A stretch of DNA of 64,000 bases from Rugalucina vietnamica (taxonomy: Eukaryota; Mollusca; Bivalvia; Lucinida; Lucinidae): the NCBI GenBank assembly GCA_964017185.1, contig OZ024874.1:54601356-54665355 (forward strand), in the 5' to 3' direction. Numbering within the stretch: position 1 is the stretch's first letter; the number at the start of each line of letters is the position of its first letter. This document shows, one piece after another, positions 33,755-46,260 of the stretch. Under the pieces are notes generated by a model that had not been told where the DNA came from, did no database searches, and was given only the letters and a program-made list of their open reading frames with translations. A program made the position numbers and the translations under genes.

Positions 33755-34564
33755 AACCTCAACGCGACAAAATGTACCTTCGGACATTCTGATATAACTA
33801 GTAGAAAACGGCAAAATAGAGGAGAAATCATGTAATATATGTTTTAGGAAAAACACTGTATTTGTAATCCTTGAACACTGGTCTGCCAAATGAATGAGTT
33901 TGAAAACATATTTATTTTCAATATTTGGAGTTATCTGCCCTAGTTTTAGACCACAATCTACTTTATTTTCCTATACCTATCGTTAAACGGTAACCATAGC
34001 AACCGCATCGTCATGAAAATAGATCAAATAATTTCGACAAATTGCCTCAAAGGATGATATGTTTCTATCTTAACAATATGTTCTGACCATGGCTAACAGT
34101 TTTATGAAAACTAGCTATTTTACCCGTCTCGACGTACCCGTAAAAACATAAATTTTACCTTTGACCTCGATGACCTTGACCTTTAAAAAAATTAACACCT
34201 CAAGCTAATATCCGGGGCCGCCCTCCACCTTCCCTCCAAGTTTGGTGAAGATCGGCCCAAGGACCTGGGAGGAGTAGGGGAACAAACAAACAAACAAACA
34301 GACAAACATTGCTCAAATTATAGTATGATGCACAGCGTTTTGTAGGCTCTAATTACATGCAGAAATGCATTACGTAACTTTGACGTCAGAACAATTAACG
34401 TCCTTAGGGTTCATATACTAAATTGATCATAACTCACAAAATAATTTGAATAATCTGGTCAAATAAAGACAAACATACTCTAGAAACATACTACATTCAA
34501 ACTAACATTGTTTTTCTAATACTAAAAAAAATGTCCGAAGGTGCATTTCCTCACGTTGTGGCCC
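33755..34564. mobile_element. Nested TIR element, TSD AAATG
   Basis: The left end AACCTCAACGCGACAAAATG and then ACCTTCGGACATT are mirrored at the right by AATGTCCGAAGGTGCATTTC. AAATG at 33750-33754 is repeated at 34565-34569. It interrupts the host unit exactly between CATAAATG and TTTCATGCCAAG. An (AACA)n tract is inside. Confidence 0.75.
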
Positions 34565-34836
34565 AAATGTTTCATGCCAAGTTTCGTTGAAATCGGTCTA
34601 CCGTTTCAAGAGAAGAAGATTTTTAAAGTTATTTTTCTATATATGGACATGGCGGCCATCTTGGTCATGTGATCTGGATTATTTATATACACATTGGTTC
34701 AAACTTCCTATAGATGCTTCTTATAAAATTTGGCTTTGATTGGCAAAGCGGTTTCAGGGAAGAATATCTTTGAAAAGTGTGTATGGACGTTAGACCGGCC
34801 AAGGTCAAGAGATAACATTGACATTAATCGTATACC

Positions 34837-36134
34837 TTCTTTAATTCTTGTCATCGACTCAATTTCTCATAAACCAGCATCTGTACCAGAGCAAAAGGAC
34901 TTGGTAATTATAGATGGGTTCTTTGCGATATTGAAATCACCCAACAATTTTAGGACGGTGCAATTTATCATAGCAAACTGAGAATCTAAAGAGGGGCACC
35001 CTTATGACACTGCAAATACCTTCTTCATCCTGTCCCAATAAACAGTATAATGTTTGAATGAAAAGGGTTAAAATCACGATTTTATACCTGTGGGATTTCC
35101 ATTACCTTGCGAACGCATAGGTGAAAAGTTATTTTCCTAAAACAGAAATTACAAGTTTTACGGGAGCTGTAAACATAGTACTATGCCAGTTTTTACGTGT
35201 TGAAAAAATTGAATGAACGTCGGAATAGAAGTTTCAGAGCCTAATAATTTCCTGTCCAGTTATGATTCATCCAAAATCTTAATGCTGCTCTGTGTCAGAT
35301 CTTTGCTGATTCCATTGATATAAGTTTTGGATTATTTATCCACTAAAATCTTGGTTTAGGTGTAATATCATTTTGAAAGATAACACAAAACGTCAGTGGA
35401 AGAGCTGTACATACCACAATAATAGCATGTACAAATACTACTTCAACTTCAAAAAATCTATTTACTTGATAAGTTCTAGAAACGTTTTGGTTGACGTTTT
35501 CAATCATGAAATTTGACAGTGTTTCTATTATGATAGAGACGGACAGCTCTCTTAGAAATTAAGCACCTGTTCTACCTTATATGTGAAGGAATTGTTAAAT
35601 TGCCTGTTAGTAACTTACAGCGAATGTCCATTTAGACCATTTTAGACACACTTGAGATAACTATCAATTTGAGATATTCACCACACAATCCAATTGACAA
35701 AAATTAAAAATACGAAAAGGTGTAACCTGTGCGGTGATTTTTGAATGACGTGTATTAAAATATTATGACGTCATAAAGCAGGAGCAATAACTCTATAAAG
35801 TCAAAATAAAAATATTCTACAAAAGTGTTTTCTGTTGCTCATATGAATGACAACATAATGTGTAAAATAAAAGTGGGCCTGTATATACTATTGCGAAAGT
35901 TATAGCCTTTTCTATACTAGGGACCGAAATAACATATTGTAAATTGACTGAAAATTAACGCAGTGTCATTACTGTACCCTGTTTTAAAATGCGATTACTA
36001 TATGACCATGCGTCGGACGGCAATAATTTTGATACCAATCTGATCAGAAAAGATCGGGCTTTCACCACATATGAACAACATTCTCATTAATTGTCCATAG
36101 AAAAATAATCAAGCAACTGACAAGTATTAAAGAA
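34837..36134. mobile_element. Nested 1.3-kb element with short TIRs
   Basis: The host unit stops at ATACC and resumes near ACTCTATTAGTTG. The insert starts TTCTTTAATTCTTGTCA and ends in the near-complement TGACAAGTATTAAAGAA. The interior is AT-rich with no coding frame. Confidence 0.5.
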
Positions 36135-36398
36135 CACCCCTCGTACTCTATTAGTTGTTCGCATCTACCACTTTTCAGGTCTCAGGCTGCAATAGTTTTC
36201 AAAAAATCCATAGTTTTCATTTTTTTCATGTAAAAGCCTATGTTTCCAAACTTGACTTTGCCGTAAAATAGGTCAAGGTCATCGCAGGGTCATGATTTCT
36301 ATAAACATTGTTGTACTTGAGTCATAGATGCTTCATGCCAAGTTTCGTTGAAATCGGTCAACCGTTTCCAGAGAAGACTTTTTTGAAGGGTTTTCAGC

Positions 36399-37913
36399 TC
36401 ACCTGAGCCGAAAGCTCAAAGGTGAGCTTATAGGATATGCAGGCACCCGGCGTCCGTCCGTCGTCCACCATTTTCAAAGATCTTCTCCACTGAAACCTAT
36501 TGGCCAATCAAAGCCAAATTTTATAGGAAGCATCAATAGGGAGAACCTATATTTATATACACATTGGGGAACCAATGTGTATATAAATAATCCAGGTTAA
36601 ATGACCAAGATGGCCGCCATGCCCATATATGGTAAAACCCTTCAAAATCGTCTTCGCCGGAAGTGGTTGGCCGATTTCAACGAAACTTGGCATGAAACAC
36701 CGATAGCTCAAGTACTACAATGTATATATAAATCATGACCCTGTGATGACCTTGATCTATTTTACGGCAAGGTCAACATAGGTCGCCTATGCATTTGAAT
36801 GAGGGAAAACTGTTAAAATGTCATTTAAAGGGAAAAACTTGCAGGAAATGAGCAACAGGACGGAATATTAATGATTCTGAAAAAAATGACCACAGGGGCT
36901 CATATGCCCCCACCCCGGGGCAATATACATGTATATTACCATAATATTCAAACATCTTCTTCTCTGAAACTGCTTGGCCAATCAAAGCCAAATTTTATAT
37001 GAAGCATCTATAGGAAGTGGGAATCAATGTATATATAAATAATTCAGGTCACATGACCAAAATGGCCGCCATGCCCATATATGGTAAAAACCCTTCAAAA
37101 ATTTTCTTCTCCGGAACCGGTAGACCGATTTCAAAGAAATTTGGAATGAAGTATTGATGACTCAAGTACTACAATGTATATATAAATCATGACCCTGTGA
37201 TGACCTTGACCTATTTTACGGCAAGGTGAACATAGGACTCCAATGCATTTGAATAGGGAAAACTTTTAAAATGTCATTTAAAGTAAAAGTCTTGCAGGAA
37301 ATGCGCAGTAGGACTGAATATTAATGATTCTGAAAAAAAAATACTGGTCCCTAGGAGCATATGCCTCGACCCCGGGGCAGTATACATGTATGTTAACATA
37401 ATATTCAAACATCTTCTCCTCTGAAACCACTTGGCCAATCAAAGCCAAATTTTATGTGAAGCATCTATAGGATGGGGTAACCAATGTATATATAAATAAT
37501 CCAGGTCACATGACCAAGATGTCCGCCATTCCCATATATGTCAAAGACCCTTCAAAAATCTTCTTCTCCGGAACCTGTGAACCTATTTCAAAGAAACTTG
37601 GCATGAAGCCTCAATGGCTAAAGTACTTTAATGTATATATAAATCATGACCCTGTGGTGACCTTGACCTATTTTACGACAAGATCAACATAGGTCGCCTA
37701 TGCCTTTGAATGGGTAAAACTGTAAAATGTCAGTTGAAGGGAAAGACCTCTAGGAAATTGGCAAATGGACAGGATATTGATTATTATGGGGGGAAAATGG
37801 CCCCAGGGCTTCATGTGCCCCTTTACTGGGGCTATTTTCCATAATATTCAAACATGTTTATCAGTATATACAACAGATCTCAGGTGAGCGTTTACAGGAC
37901 CATTGGTCCTCTG
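36399..37913 (-). mobile_element. Oppositely oriented copy of the same 455-bp family, nested
   Basis: Starts with the terminal hairpin GCTCACCTGAGCCGAAAGCT, then the CGTCCGTCCGTCGTCC linker. Three reversed units follow (GGCCGCCATGCCCATATATG at about 36615, 37061 and 37518). It ends CAGGTGAGCGTTTACAGGAC and ATTGGTCCTCTGG. It splits a forward unit between GAAGGGTTTT and ACCATATATGGG, so one family member inserted into another. Confidence 0.7.
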
Positions 37914-38970
37914 GTTACCATATATGGGCATAGCGGCCATCTTGGTCGTGTGACCTGAATTAGTTATATACACATTTGTTCCCCACTTCTTATAGATGCT
38001 TCATATAAAATTTGGCTTTGATTGACCAAGCGGTTTCAGAGAAGATCTTTGAAAAGTGTGTATGGACGACAGACCGGCCAAGGTCAAGATATGACCTTGA
38101 CATAAATTAATCATATACTTTCATCTAATCCATTAGTTGTTTGCATCTACCACTTTTCAGGTCTCAGGCTGCAATAGTTTCCAAAATATCCATAGTTTTC
38201 ACTTCTCCCATGTAAAAGGCAATGTTTCCAAAATTAACCTTGCCGTAAAATAGGCCAAGGTCATTGCAGGGTCATGTTTTATATATACATTGTAGTACTT
38301 GAGACATATATGCTTCTTGCCAAGTTTCGTTAAAATCGGCATATATGGGCATGGTGGCCATCTTGTTCATGTGAGCTGGATTATTTATATACACATTGGT
38401 TCCCACTTCATATAGATGCTTCATATAAAATTTGGCTTTGACTGACAGAGCGGTTTCAGAGAAAAAGATCTTTGAAAAGTGTGTATGGACGACAGACTGG
38501 CTAAGATCAAGAGATGACCTTCACCTAAATTAATCATATGCCTTCATCTAATCCATTAGTTGTTTGCATCTACCACTTTTCAGGTCTCAGGCTGCAATAA
38601 TTTCCAAAAAAATCCATAGTTTTCACTTTTTCCCATGTAAAAGCCAATGTTTCCAAAATTGACCTTGCCGTAAAATAGGTCAAGGTTATCGCAGGGTTAT
38701 GATTTATATACATATTGTAGTACTTGAGTCAAAGATGCTTCATGCCAAGTTTCGTTGAAATCGGTCCACCGGTTCTAGAGGAGAAGATGGGCATATCGGT
38801 CATACTGGTCATGTGACCTGGATAATTTATATACACATTAGTTCCCACTTCCTATAGATGCTTCATATAAAATTTGGCTTTGATTGGACAAGCGGTTTCA
38901 GAGAAGAAGATCTTTGAAAATGTGAACGCGCGGTCGGCCGCACGCACGCACGGACGCCGGCTCGAGTACC

Positions 38971-41900
38971 ATTACCCAGGGAGCCAAGCCCCGTTTTGGG
39001 GAGAGGAGGTGACATCACCTGCTGTAGTTGGTTTGAATACAATTTTGGTTAGGCTTTGCCATCCTATTGAAGGCCTGGGTGGACTGCTCACGAATATTTT
39101 TTGGCGCGATGGTTAAATTACGCATTGTTTCATGCTATTTGAGCTGCCTACTTTTACAAACGTTTTCTAGATATATGAACGTATCCTTTGTGTTTCAGAT
39201 CATTAACTGCTGAATTTTCTAGTCTAGAGCAATGCTAGGAATCACAGATAAAGCAGTAATCTTATTATATTCTTTAATTCATACTTTTGCAGCTATTGTT
39301 TTAGTATTTATGATGTTGAATTACCCCACCCACTTACATAATAATATGAATCATGAAATTTAAATAAATGCATAGTGATTCGTGAGACATTGAAGAACAA
39401 ATGAATATGTGATGTGCTCATAAACATTATACATGTATTTATATTTATTGTTGTCATTCAGTTTCTTTATAAATTTACATTTGTTCATCATTATTATGAC
39501 CAAGTCCATGGTCAGATTACCGTTTCCTATAAAATGTCAGATGTAAGTTCTCATTGTTCCATAGGCTGGATCATGCACACCTTTAAGCAAGCGGCTATGA
39601 AATACTACAATTGTATCTAGTTAGTTGTTCACTATTGTCATATCAATCATTTGATACTAATTTCAGCTCTCTAGGATTTTTGGTTGCTGAGATATAAACG
39701 TTTCTGTTGATATACCCCCTCTATGTTTGTGTGATTTGTATCTAATATTTTAAGTTATCATCAATATTTAAACAACAAGATAGTTGCAATATTCATTTAT
39801 CTTATCATTTGGTTATAGAACATTATCATGGCAATCATTCGATGCCAATTTCAGCTCTCTAGGACATTTGGTTGCGGAGTTATAAATTTTTTGTTGGTAT
39901 ACCCCCTCCATGTTTCTGTGATTTTTCTCTAATATATTTAAAGTTTTTATCAATATTGGAAAAACAAGTAAGTCAGATTGTTTGTGTGTCTTAGCATATG
40001 GTTATAGAACATTATCTTAGCAATCATTTGATACCAATTTCAGCCCTCTGGAGCATTTGGTCACTGAGAAATTAGCAGTTTTATTGGTATACCCCCTTCG
40101 TTTGCCAGTGATTTTTCTCTTATATCTTAAGTTTTCTTAAATATTTGAGCAACAAGAAAGTCAGCTTGTTAATATATCTTATTACATGGTTATAGAATAT
40201 TGTCATAGCAATTATCTGATACCAATTTCAGCTCTCTATGGCTTTTGGTTGCTGAGATATACACGTTTTTATTGGTATACCCCCTCTTTTTTCTGAGATT
40301 TTTATCTAATATTTAAAGTTCTCATCAATATTCCAACAACAAGAAAGTAGTATTTTTTATAGTTCTTATCACATGATTATAGAACATTGTTATAGCAATT
40401 ATTTGAAACCAATTTCAGCTCTCTAGAGCTTTTGGTCACTGAGATATTTTTAATTTTATTGGTATACCCCCTTCATTTGCCAATGATTTTTCTCTAAAAT
40501 CTTAAGTTTTCTTAAATATTGGAGCAGCAAGAAAGTCAGCTTATTTATATATCTTAATACATGATTATAGAATATAGTCATAGCAATTATTTGATACAAA
40601 TTTCTGCTCTCTATGGCTTTTGGTTGCCGAGATATAAACATTTCCGTAGGTATACGCCCTCCATTTTCTGCAATTTTTCTCTAATATTTTAAGTTTTCAT
40701 CAATATTCGAACAGCACGAAAGTCTGATTATTTATGTGTCATATTTTGTGGTTGTCATAGCAATTATTTGTTACAAATTTCAGCTCTCTATGGCTTTTGG
40801 TTGCTGAGCTATAAACGTATCTGTAGGTATACCCCCTCCATTGTTCTGTGATTTTTATCTAATTTTTAAAGTTCTCATCAATATTTAAACACCAAGAAAG
40901 TCAAATTATGCCTGCATTTTATCACATTATTATAGAACTTTATCACAACAATCATTTGATATAAATTTCAGCTCTGTAGAATTTTTGGTTGCTGAGATAT
41001 CAGCAGTGTTGTTGGTATACCCCCTTCATTTATCTGTTATTTTTCTCTAATATCTGAAGTTCTCTTTAAGAATTGAGATTAAGATAGCCAGCTTGTTTAT
41101 ATATCTTATTACATGGTTATAGAACATTGTCATAGCAATCATTTGATAACAATTTTGAGCCTTCTAGATATTTTGATTGCTGAGGTATAAGCAATTGTGC
41201 TGGTATACTCCATTTTTATGTGATTTTGTTTTCTAATATATAAAGTTCTCATTGATATTCAAACACCAGGAAGTCTGTTTGATTACATGGTTATAGAGCA
41301 TTGTCAAAACAATCTGATACCTATTTCTGCTCTCTAGGTCTATAAGTAGCCAAGATACATGTGGTAATATAGGGGTAACACATCACTTCCTCTGCTTATT
41401 AGGGGCGGGGGTGAGCATTCTGTGATTTTATGTGACACAAATGGGCATTAAAGTGATCCTCTGACCAAACTGGCACCCATGAGCATTTGTTCTAAGGGTG
41501 CAAGGTAAGTCCTATAGATAACCCGCCCCAAACACTTCAAACGGCAATATGAGAAGCCAAGTTTTGCTTAAATTAATTTTGGCAGACTTTTTCCGCATTT
41601 ACCAATCATTGTTTTGTCTCTACATGAGTAAATAAACTTTGAAAAGGATGTAAACAGAGTAAAAAGTAATAAAAATGTTATAAAAATAATGATGACATTA
41701 ACATTTGTTGATAAAATGTACTGATAAAAGTATATTGATTCTCATAATTGCACATAAAGTTTAACATATACATTAAGTGGGTGGGGTAATTCAATGCCTT
41801 AAGATGACACATAGTTTACTCAAATGACACATTTACAGCTTTATACATGGGTAAGACATACTCAGCCACAATCAGACAAGATAAAATGGCATCAGTATAG

Positions 41901-42157
41901 TATACGATAATGAAGAAACATACTACAAATAGGACTGTTCGTAATACAGTTGTGCCAACATTTCAGCTGTATTACAAATAGTACGTCTAAATGCCGTCTG
42001 ATTAAAGCATCACGCCAAAAAATTTCCAGAGCAGTCCACTTAGACCTTCTTTTGGAAGGTCAGAGCTATCCAAAAATGCATTCAAAACACTATAGCAGGA
42101 GATGTCACCTCCAACCTTTTTTTTTTGCGAGATAGAGACTTTTGGCTCCCTTGGTAC
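38971..42157. mobile_element. 3.2-kb element with ~370-bp TIRs and a satellite core
   Basis: The left arm (38971-39340) and right arm (41774-42157) are diverged inverted copies. Matching pairs are ACCCAGGGAGCCAAG / GGCTCCCTTGGT, GAGGAGGTGACATCACCTGC / AGGAGATGTCACCTCC, GTGGACTGCTC / GAGCAGTCCAC, and the exact 21-bp pair whose left copy starts TTGAATTACCCCACCCACTT. CAT flanks both sides. It interrupts the right terminus of the 33-42 kb element. No transposase frame is seen. Confidence 0.75.
39628..41345. repeat. ~185-bp diverged satellite, ten copies
   Basis: Core of the 3.2-kb element. Units repeat TTTCAGCTCTCTAGG-like, GTTGCTGAGATAT and TTGGTATACCCCCTCC-like segments at about 39628, 39817, 40000, 40195, 40380, 40570, 40750, 40930, 41115 and 41292. 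Confidence 0.85.
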
Positions 42158-42205
42158 ATACTATACGCTCCCCATGAGCCTTCGGCTCAGATGAGCTAAA
42201 AACAG

Positions 42206-43442
42206 AAACCATGATGATAAAACACAGCAGAACCTTCTTTGAACAGTCAGTAAAGAAATTATCGGAGTCACTAAGTTGGCGATTCGGGTACTACGCTAAT
42301 TAAAAACTGGCAAATATTAAAGAACGACTGTCACCAGATCCGCAAAAGTACGTCCGAAAATGCTTCTGGACCAACTTGCGAAACACATTCGCCTCAATCC
42401 CTATTCCCCGATATCGCACAACTTGTAGTATCGGCACTCCAATAAGCATTCGCCGGTCCCTTTGGAGTTCTAATGAACTTTAACTGCCGGTAGCCCAATG
42501 GGACTCTAATTTGTTTTGGTTTGTCAGAATGTCGCGTGTTTCCACGCTGCTTATTCCATTATACGGAGTTTTGTCAATACAAATTAACAAGAAGACGTGT
42601 CCGTACGGCAAATGTCCCCGACGTGACAAAGTTGTGCCGCGCCGTGACAAATTCGGCTGAGTCGCCCGTGATCATTTCGATGATTCGGATCATCTTGGGC
42701 GTTCATGGAGTCTTTTTAGAGTTTTCGAATTTTCACTGCACGCAAGATAAAAGCTTAGATCCTTGGCTACTCACAGAACGACCACCGAAGACTCATATCA
42801 CCCTGGGGCTTGCCCACGCTGATCTGAGTCTTCGTTTGGCACATACATGATGTAGCATTTTGTCACTATCCGACTGAAATGTCAAATAGATTTGTTGATA
42901 CCGACCGTCTGTCAAACTCGGTTTAGGTAATCAACCGTTATCTTAGATAATGAGAATCAGAACTGCTCGGCGAGGATGCGATCAGATCGCCCAGGATTTG
43001 GTGGAGAACGACGAAAGTAAGATAGCACGACTCGTTGTCGACAGGGTTCTTTATGAACAGACCTGCTGTCGAAGTTTTTTCAAGCATGTCTCTAAAATTG
43101 AGTTTCAGAACAAAACCTGTTTTCAGAGAAAAGCAGAAATATTCAGATGCAAAAGAACAAAACAGGGCGGAATTACATGGTCGCACAAATATTGTGATTG
43201 CAGTGGCTTAGTTTTTATTTAGATTCTGAATTTGAGTACGTTGTATATACGTATTAGTGAATATAAGTTTTATTACTTCCCTTGAAAAATAAAACCTTTT
43301 TAGTAACTGTTGCAAAAGTGCTGATGCAGCTGAAGTAAAAGTTTTTGTAAATACTATACCTTATGACGAAACATGGCGTGCTTATTGCTTTATAATACCA
43401 TTAAGTACGTATGTTACATATACATGTAGTGCACCGATAACA
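42206..43442. other. Unrecognised unique sequence
   Basis: Open frames at 42521-42850 and 42950-43222 have no recognisable domain and no coding context. No repeat recognised. Confidence 0.4.
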
Positions 43443-44040
43443 CATCAGGATAACATGTCCATGCAATAAATACTCTGGGTTGATACAGGGGTATACCTAT
43501 TATTCTTATTTTTGCTTCAAAACAGATAATGCACAGCTGAGAAACACGTGGTATTGTTTACATATAAAACGATAAATGATCGGGTGACGCACAATGAAAT
43601 TCTGTCCAAAGTAGAGATGAGAAATTCGAGCTTTCTCCTATAAGGTTTACTCAATTGACTGATAGATACGTGCAGTCAATGCAGAAATTGAGCATTTATT
43701 GAATGAAAGTAACATATTGAATCCAGGATTTCGTTTTCGCAAACACTTCCGCTCCATGAATATATAGTTCTTCCAATACAGTAACAATGAAGTGTTTCCG
43801 AAAACGAAATAACCGGGATTTCTTATGTTACTTTCTTTCAATAAATGTTCAACTTCTGTATTGACTGCACCTATCTATCCGTCAGTAGAAGAAACGCTGT
43901 AGGATAAATCTCGAAAATCTATCCTCAACTGCGTTCTCATTTTAGTGTGTGTAACCCGATCATTTATCCGTTTGTATATAAACAATACCACGTGATTGTC
44001 AGTAGTGAATGGGTACTCGTTAGAACCGCTTCGTCAATGC
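43443..44040 (+). mobile_element. MITE-2 copy 6, split by a foldback
   Basis: Left half CATCAGGATAACATGTCCAT through TTCTTATTTTTGCTTCAAAA to about 43530. Its continuation TGGGTACTCGTTAGAACCGC appears only at about 44008, after the foldback. The right end is lost. Confidence 0.65.
43546..44000. mobile_element. 455-bp foldback with ~200-bp arms
   Basis: The left arm starts CACGTGGTATTGTTTACATA and the right arm ends TATAAACAATACCACGTG. Matching internal pairs include GATAAATGATCGGGT / ACCCGATCATTTATC and TGCAGTCAAT / ATTGACTGCA. The arms meet around 43763-43790. It sits inside a MITE-2 copy. Confidence 0.75.
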
Positions 44041-44067
44041 TTAAAGGTTTGGGAATAATGATGCCGC

Positions 44068-45075
44068 GGAGGTCGATATCGCACCTGCATCGGGCAAAAT
44101 AATTAAACACGTGAAATATAGGTCAAGGTGTGCGCTTAAAGGGTATGTCAAGGACAATTACTATGCAAGGTTTCACATTTGCAGCTACCTTAGGTGCAAA
44201 GAAAATTAAAGTTTGATGTAAAACTAATAAAGTCAATGGACCATAGAATATAGGTCAAGGGCAACGGGTCAAGGTGCGTGCTTAAAGGGTACATCAAGGG
44301 TAACTATTATGCAAGGATTCACACTAGCACTTATCACAGGTGCAGAGAAAACCAAACTTGGACTTAAAAATTTACAAAGTCAATGGACCGTGAAATATAG
44401 GACAAGAGCACCGGTTCAAGGTATATGCTATAAGGGGTATGTCAAGGACAATTACTGTGCAAGGTTTCACATTCGCGGCTATCACTGGTGCGGAGAAAAC
44501 CAAACGTCGACGTAAACATTAACAAAGTCAATGGGGCGTAAAATATAGGCCAAGGGCACTGGGTCAAGGTGTGTGCTTGAAAGGTATGTCAAGGACAATT
44601 ACTATGCAAGGTTTCAAACTTGCGGCTATCACTGATGCAGAGAAAACCAAACTTCGACGTAAAAATTAACAAAGTCAATGGACCGTGAAATATAGCTCAA
44701 GGCCACTGGGTCAAGGTGCGTGCTAGAAGGGTATGTCAAGGACAATTATCATGCAAGGTTTCACACTCGCAGCTATCACTGATGCAGAGAAAACCAAAAT
44801 TTGACGTAACTTCGACATAAAAATTAACAAAGTCAATGGACCATGAAATACAGGTCAAGGGCACTGAGTCAAGGTGCGTGCTTGAAGGGTATGTCAAGGA
44901 CAATGCATTACTATGCAAGGTTTCACACTCGCAGCTATCACTGATGCAGAGAAAACCAAACTTCGACGTAAATGTCAAACTTCGAAATAAATGTTGACGG
45001 ACGGACGGACGCACGAACACACGGACGTACGGAAATTTGGACTTCCATATCGCACCCTGCTATAAGCAGGTGCGA
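44068..45075 (+). mobile_element. TIR element with 148-bp tandem core
   Basis: TATCGCACCTGC near 44079 is mirrored by GCAGGTGCGATA near 45064. The interior has about six units of roughly 148 bp (AAAGTCAATGGACCGTGAAA, AAGGGTATGTCAAGGACAAT, TGCAGAGAAAACCAAACTTC). A linker of GACGGACGGACGGACGCACG precedes the right terminus, which is itself a hairpin (GCACCCTGCTATAAGCAGGTGC). Noncoding. Confidence 0.8.
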
Positions 45076-45900
45076 TAAAAATAGCGAAGATCCACTGATG
45101 AGCATATTAGAATCTTAAACGGTATTGTTTACGTAACGAGTTGTTCCCCTTGACAGAAAAATGAATATTGGACTGTCGTCGTGCTTAAACAGCCTAATGA
45201 CTGTCTAATTCATGGAAATTACCACCAGTTAAAGATGTAACGGTGTTAATGGTTTGATTATCTGGGGTCTTATTTTCCAGTTAAACACAAACTTCCAGGA
45301 TTTATCCGTTAATTAGGAGACAGATTAGCACCTCACTTCATTAGGTATTGGTGTATGTGAAAATAAAGTTTTTACCATTTTTGTCTTTGGCAACGATAAT
45401 GACGTCATTTATCGTCATGTCTGGACCAATGACCACGTCCCTTGGACATGGGCACAACTTTGTTCTATACATGTATTGCACTAAAATATCATTTGTAATG
45501 TTGAACTGCGAATATAATTATACCAAAAGTGTCTGGTGATTTCACTGGCTTTCTCTCATATTGTTTAAAATGATCTTAAATGACATGCTAACATTATTTA
45601 AAGTCTAGATCAGACATGAAAATTAAATTTCAAACCTGCTTGAATATATGTTTTAATAGTATACATACTGTCTGAAACATTTAACGGGTGTTTACAATGA
45701 TTCTCATGAGTAACTGAAATTATGCTGTACCTCAACTTTTGCTTAATTTTCAACGTCTACGAAGATGTTGCTTTTAATTTGTTTGCCTGTCATTTTCCCA
45801 AACTGAGACATGGTCTGTGACATCTTTCGATGTTTCTGAAACCAATTTAAGAAAAGTTTGAAATTAACATTCTCATCACTGGTCCTATTTCAAAACTGCT
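45076..45900. other. Unrecognised intergenic sequence
   Basis: AT-rich, nothing recognised. Confidence 0.35.
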
Positions 45901-46178
45901 CATCAGGATAACATGTCCGTGTAATGAATACCCCCTTATACCCCACCTTTATATAGTAAAACTGGGGTATGCAGGGGTATACCTATTTTTTTATTTTTGC
46001 TCCAAAACATAGATTGTGGGTACTCGTTAGAACCGCCTCGTCGAGACGGTTCTAACATGTACCCACAATCTATGTTTTGAGCAAAAATAAGAAAAATATC
46101 AAAATTTTTCAGCTGAAAATTAGCAATTTTTAAAGCTAAAAAAATCTCTGTTTATTGCATGGGGAAGTTTTCGTAATG
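45901..46178 (+). mobile_element. MITE-2 copy 7 (full length)
   Basis: CATCAGGATAACATGTCCGT at the left, palindrome GAACCGCCTCGTCGAGACGG with one mismatch, right end GGAAGTTTTCGTAATG. Confidence 0.85.
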
Positions 46179-46260
46179 TACAGAACGTGTCTGATGTATC
46201 ACAGCATAGTACCCCAAAGTATTATTTTAAAGCACACACATATTAAGAGAAAACAAAAAA

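Larger units (their letters stand above)
33004..42205 (+). mobile_element. Composite 9.2-kb repeat element with nested insertions (455-bp units)
   Basis: Begins GGGCAACGATCGCTCACCTG and ends in the hairpin CCATGAGCCTTCGGCTCAGA followed by TGAGC. The body is made of units of about 455 bp carrying ATATGGGCATGGCGGCCATC, ATAAAATTTGGCTTTGATTG and AGGTCAAGGTCATCGCAGGG. A GCACGCACGGACGCCGGCTC linker precedes the right hairpin. It is interrupted by four elements listed separately (33755-34564, 34837-36134, 36399-37913, 38971-42157). No coding capacity. I associate this hairpin-and-linker architecture with bivalve genomes, but no family name is certain. Confidence 0.75.

Noticed and set aside
42800-42840. 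Another MITE-1 core (GCTGATCTGAGTCTTCGTTT)
   Set aside because: Only a short partial resemblance with no second arm or ends.
42521-43222. Protein-coding exons
   Set aside because: Frames of 90-109 codons without domains, splice context or codon bias that I could judge.
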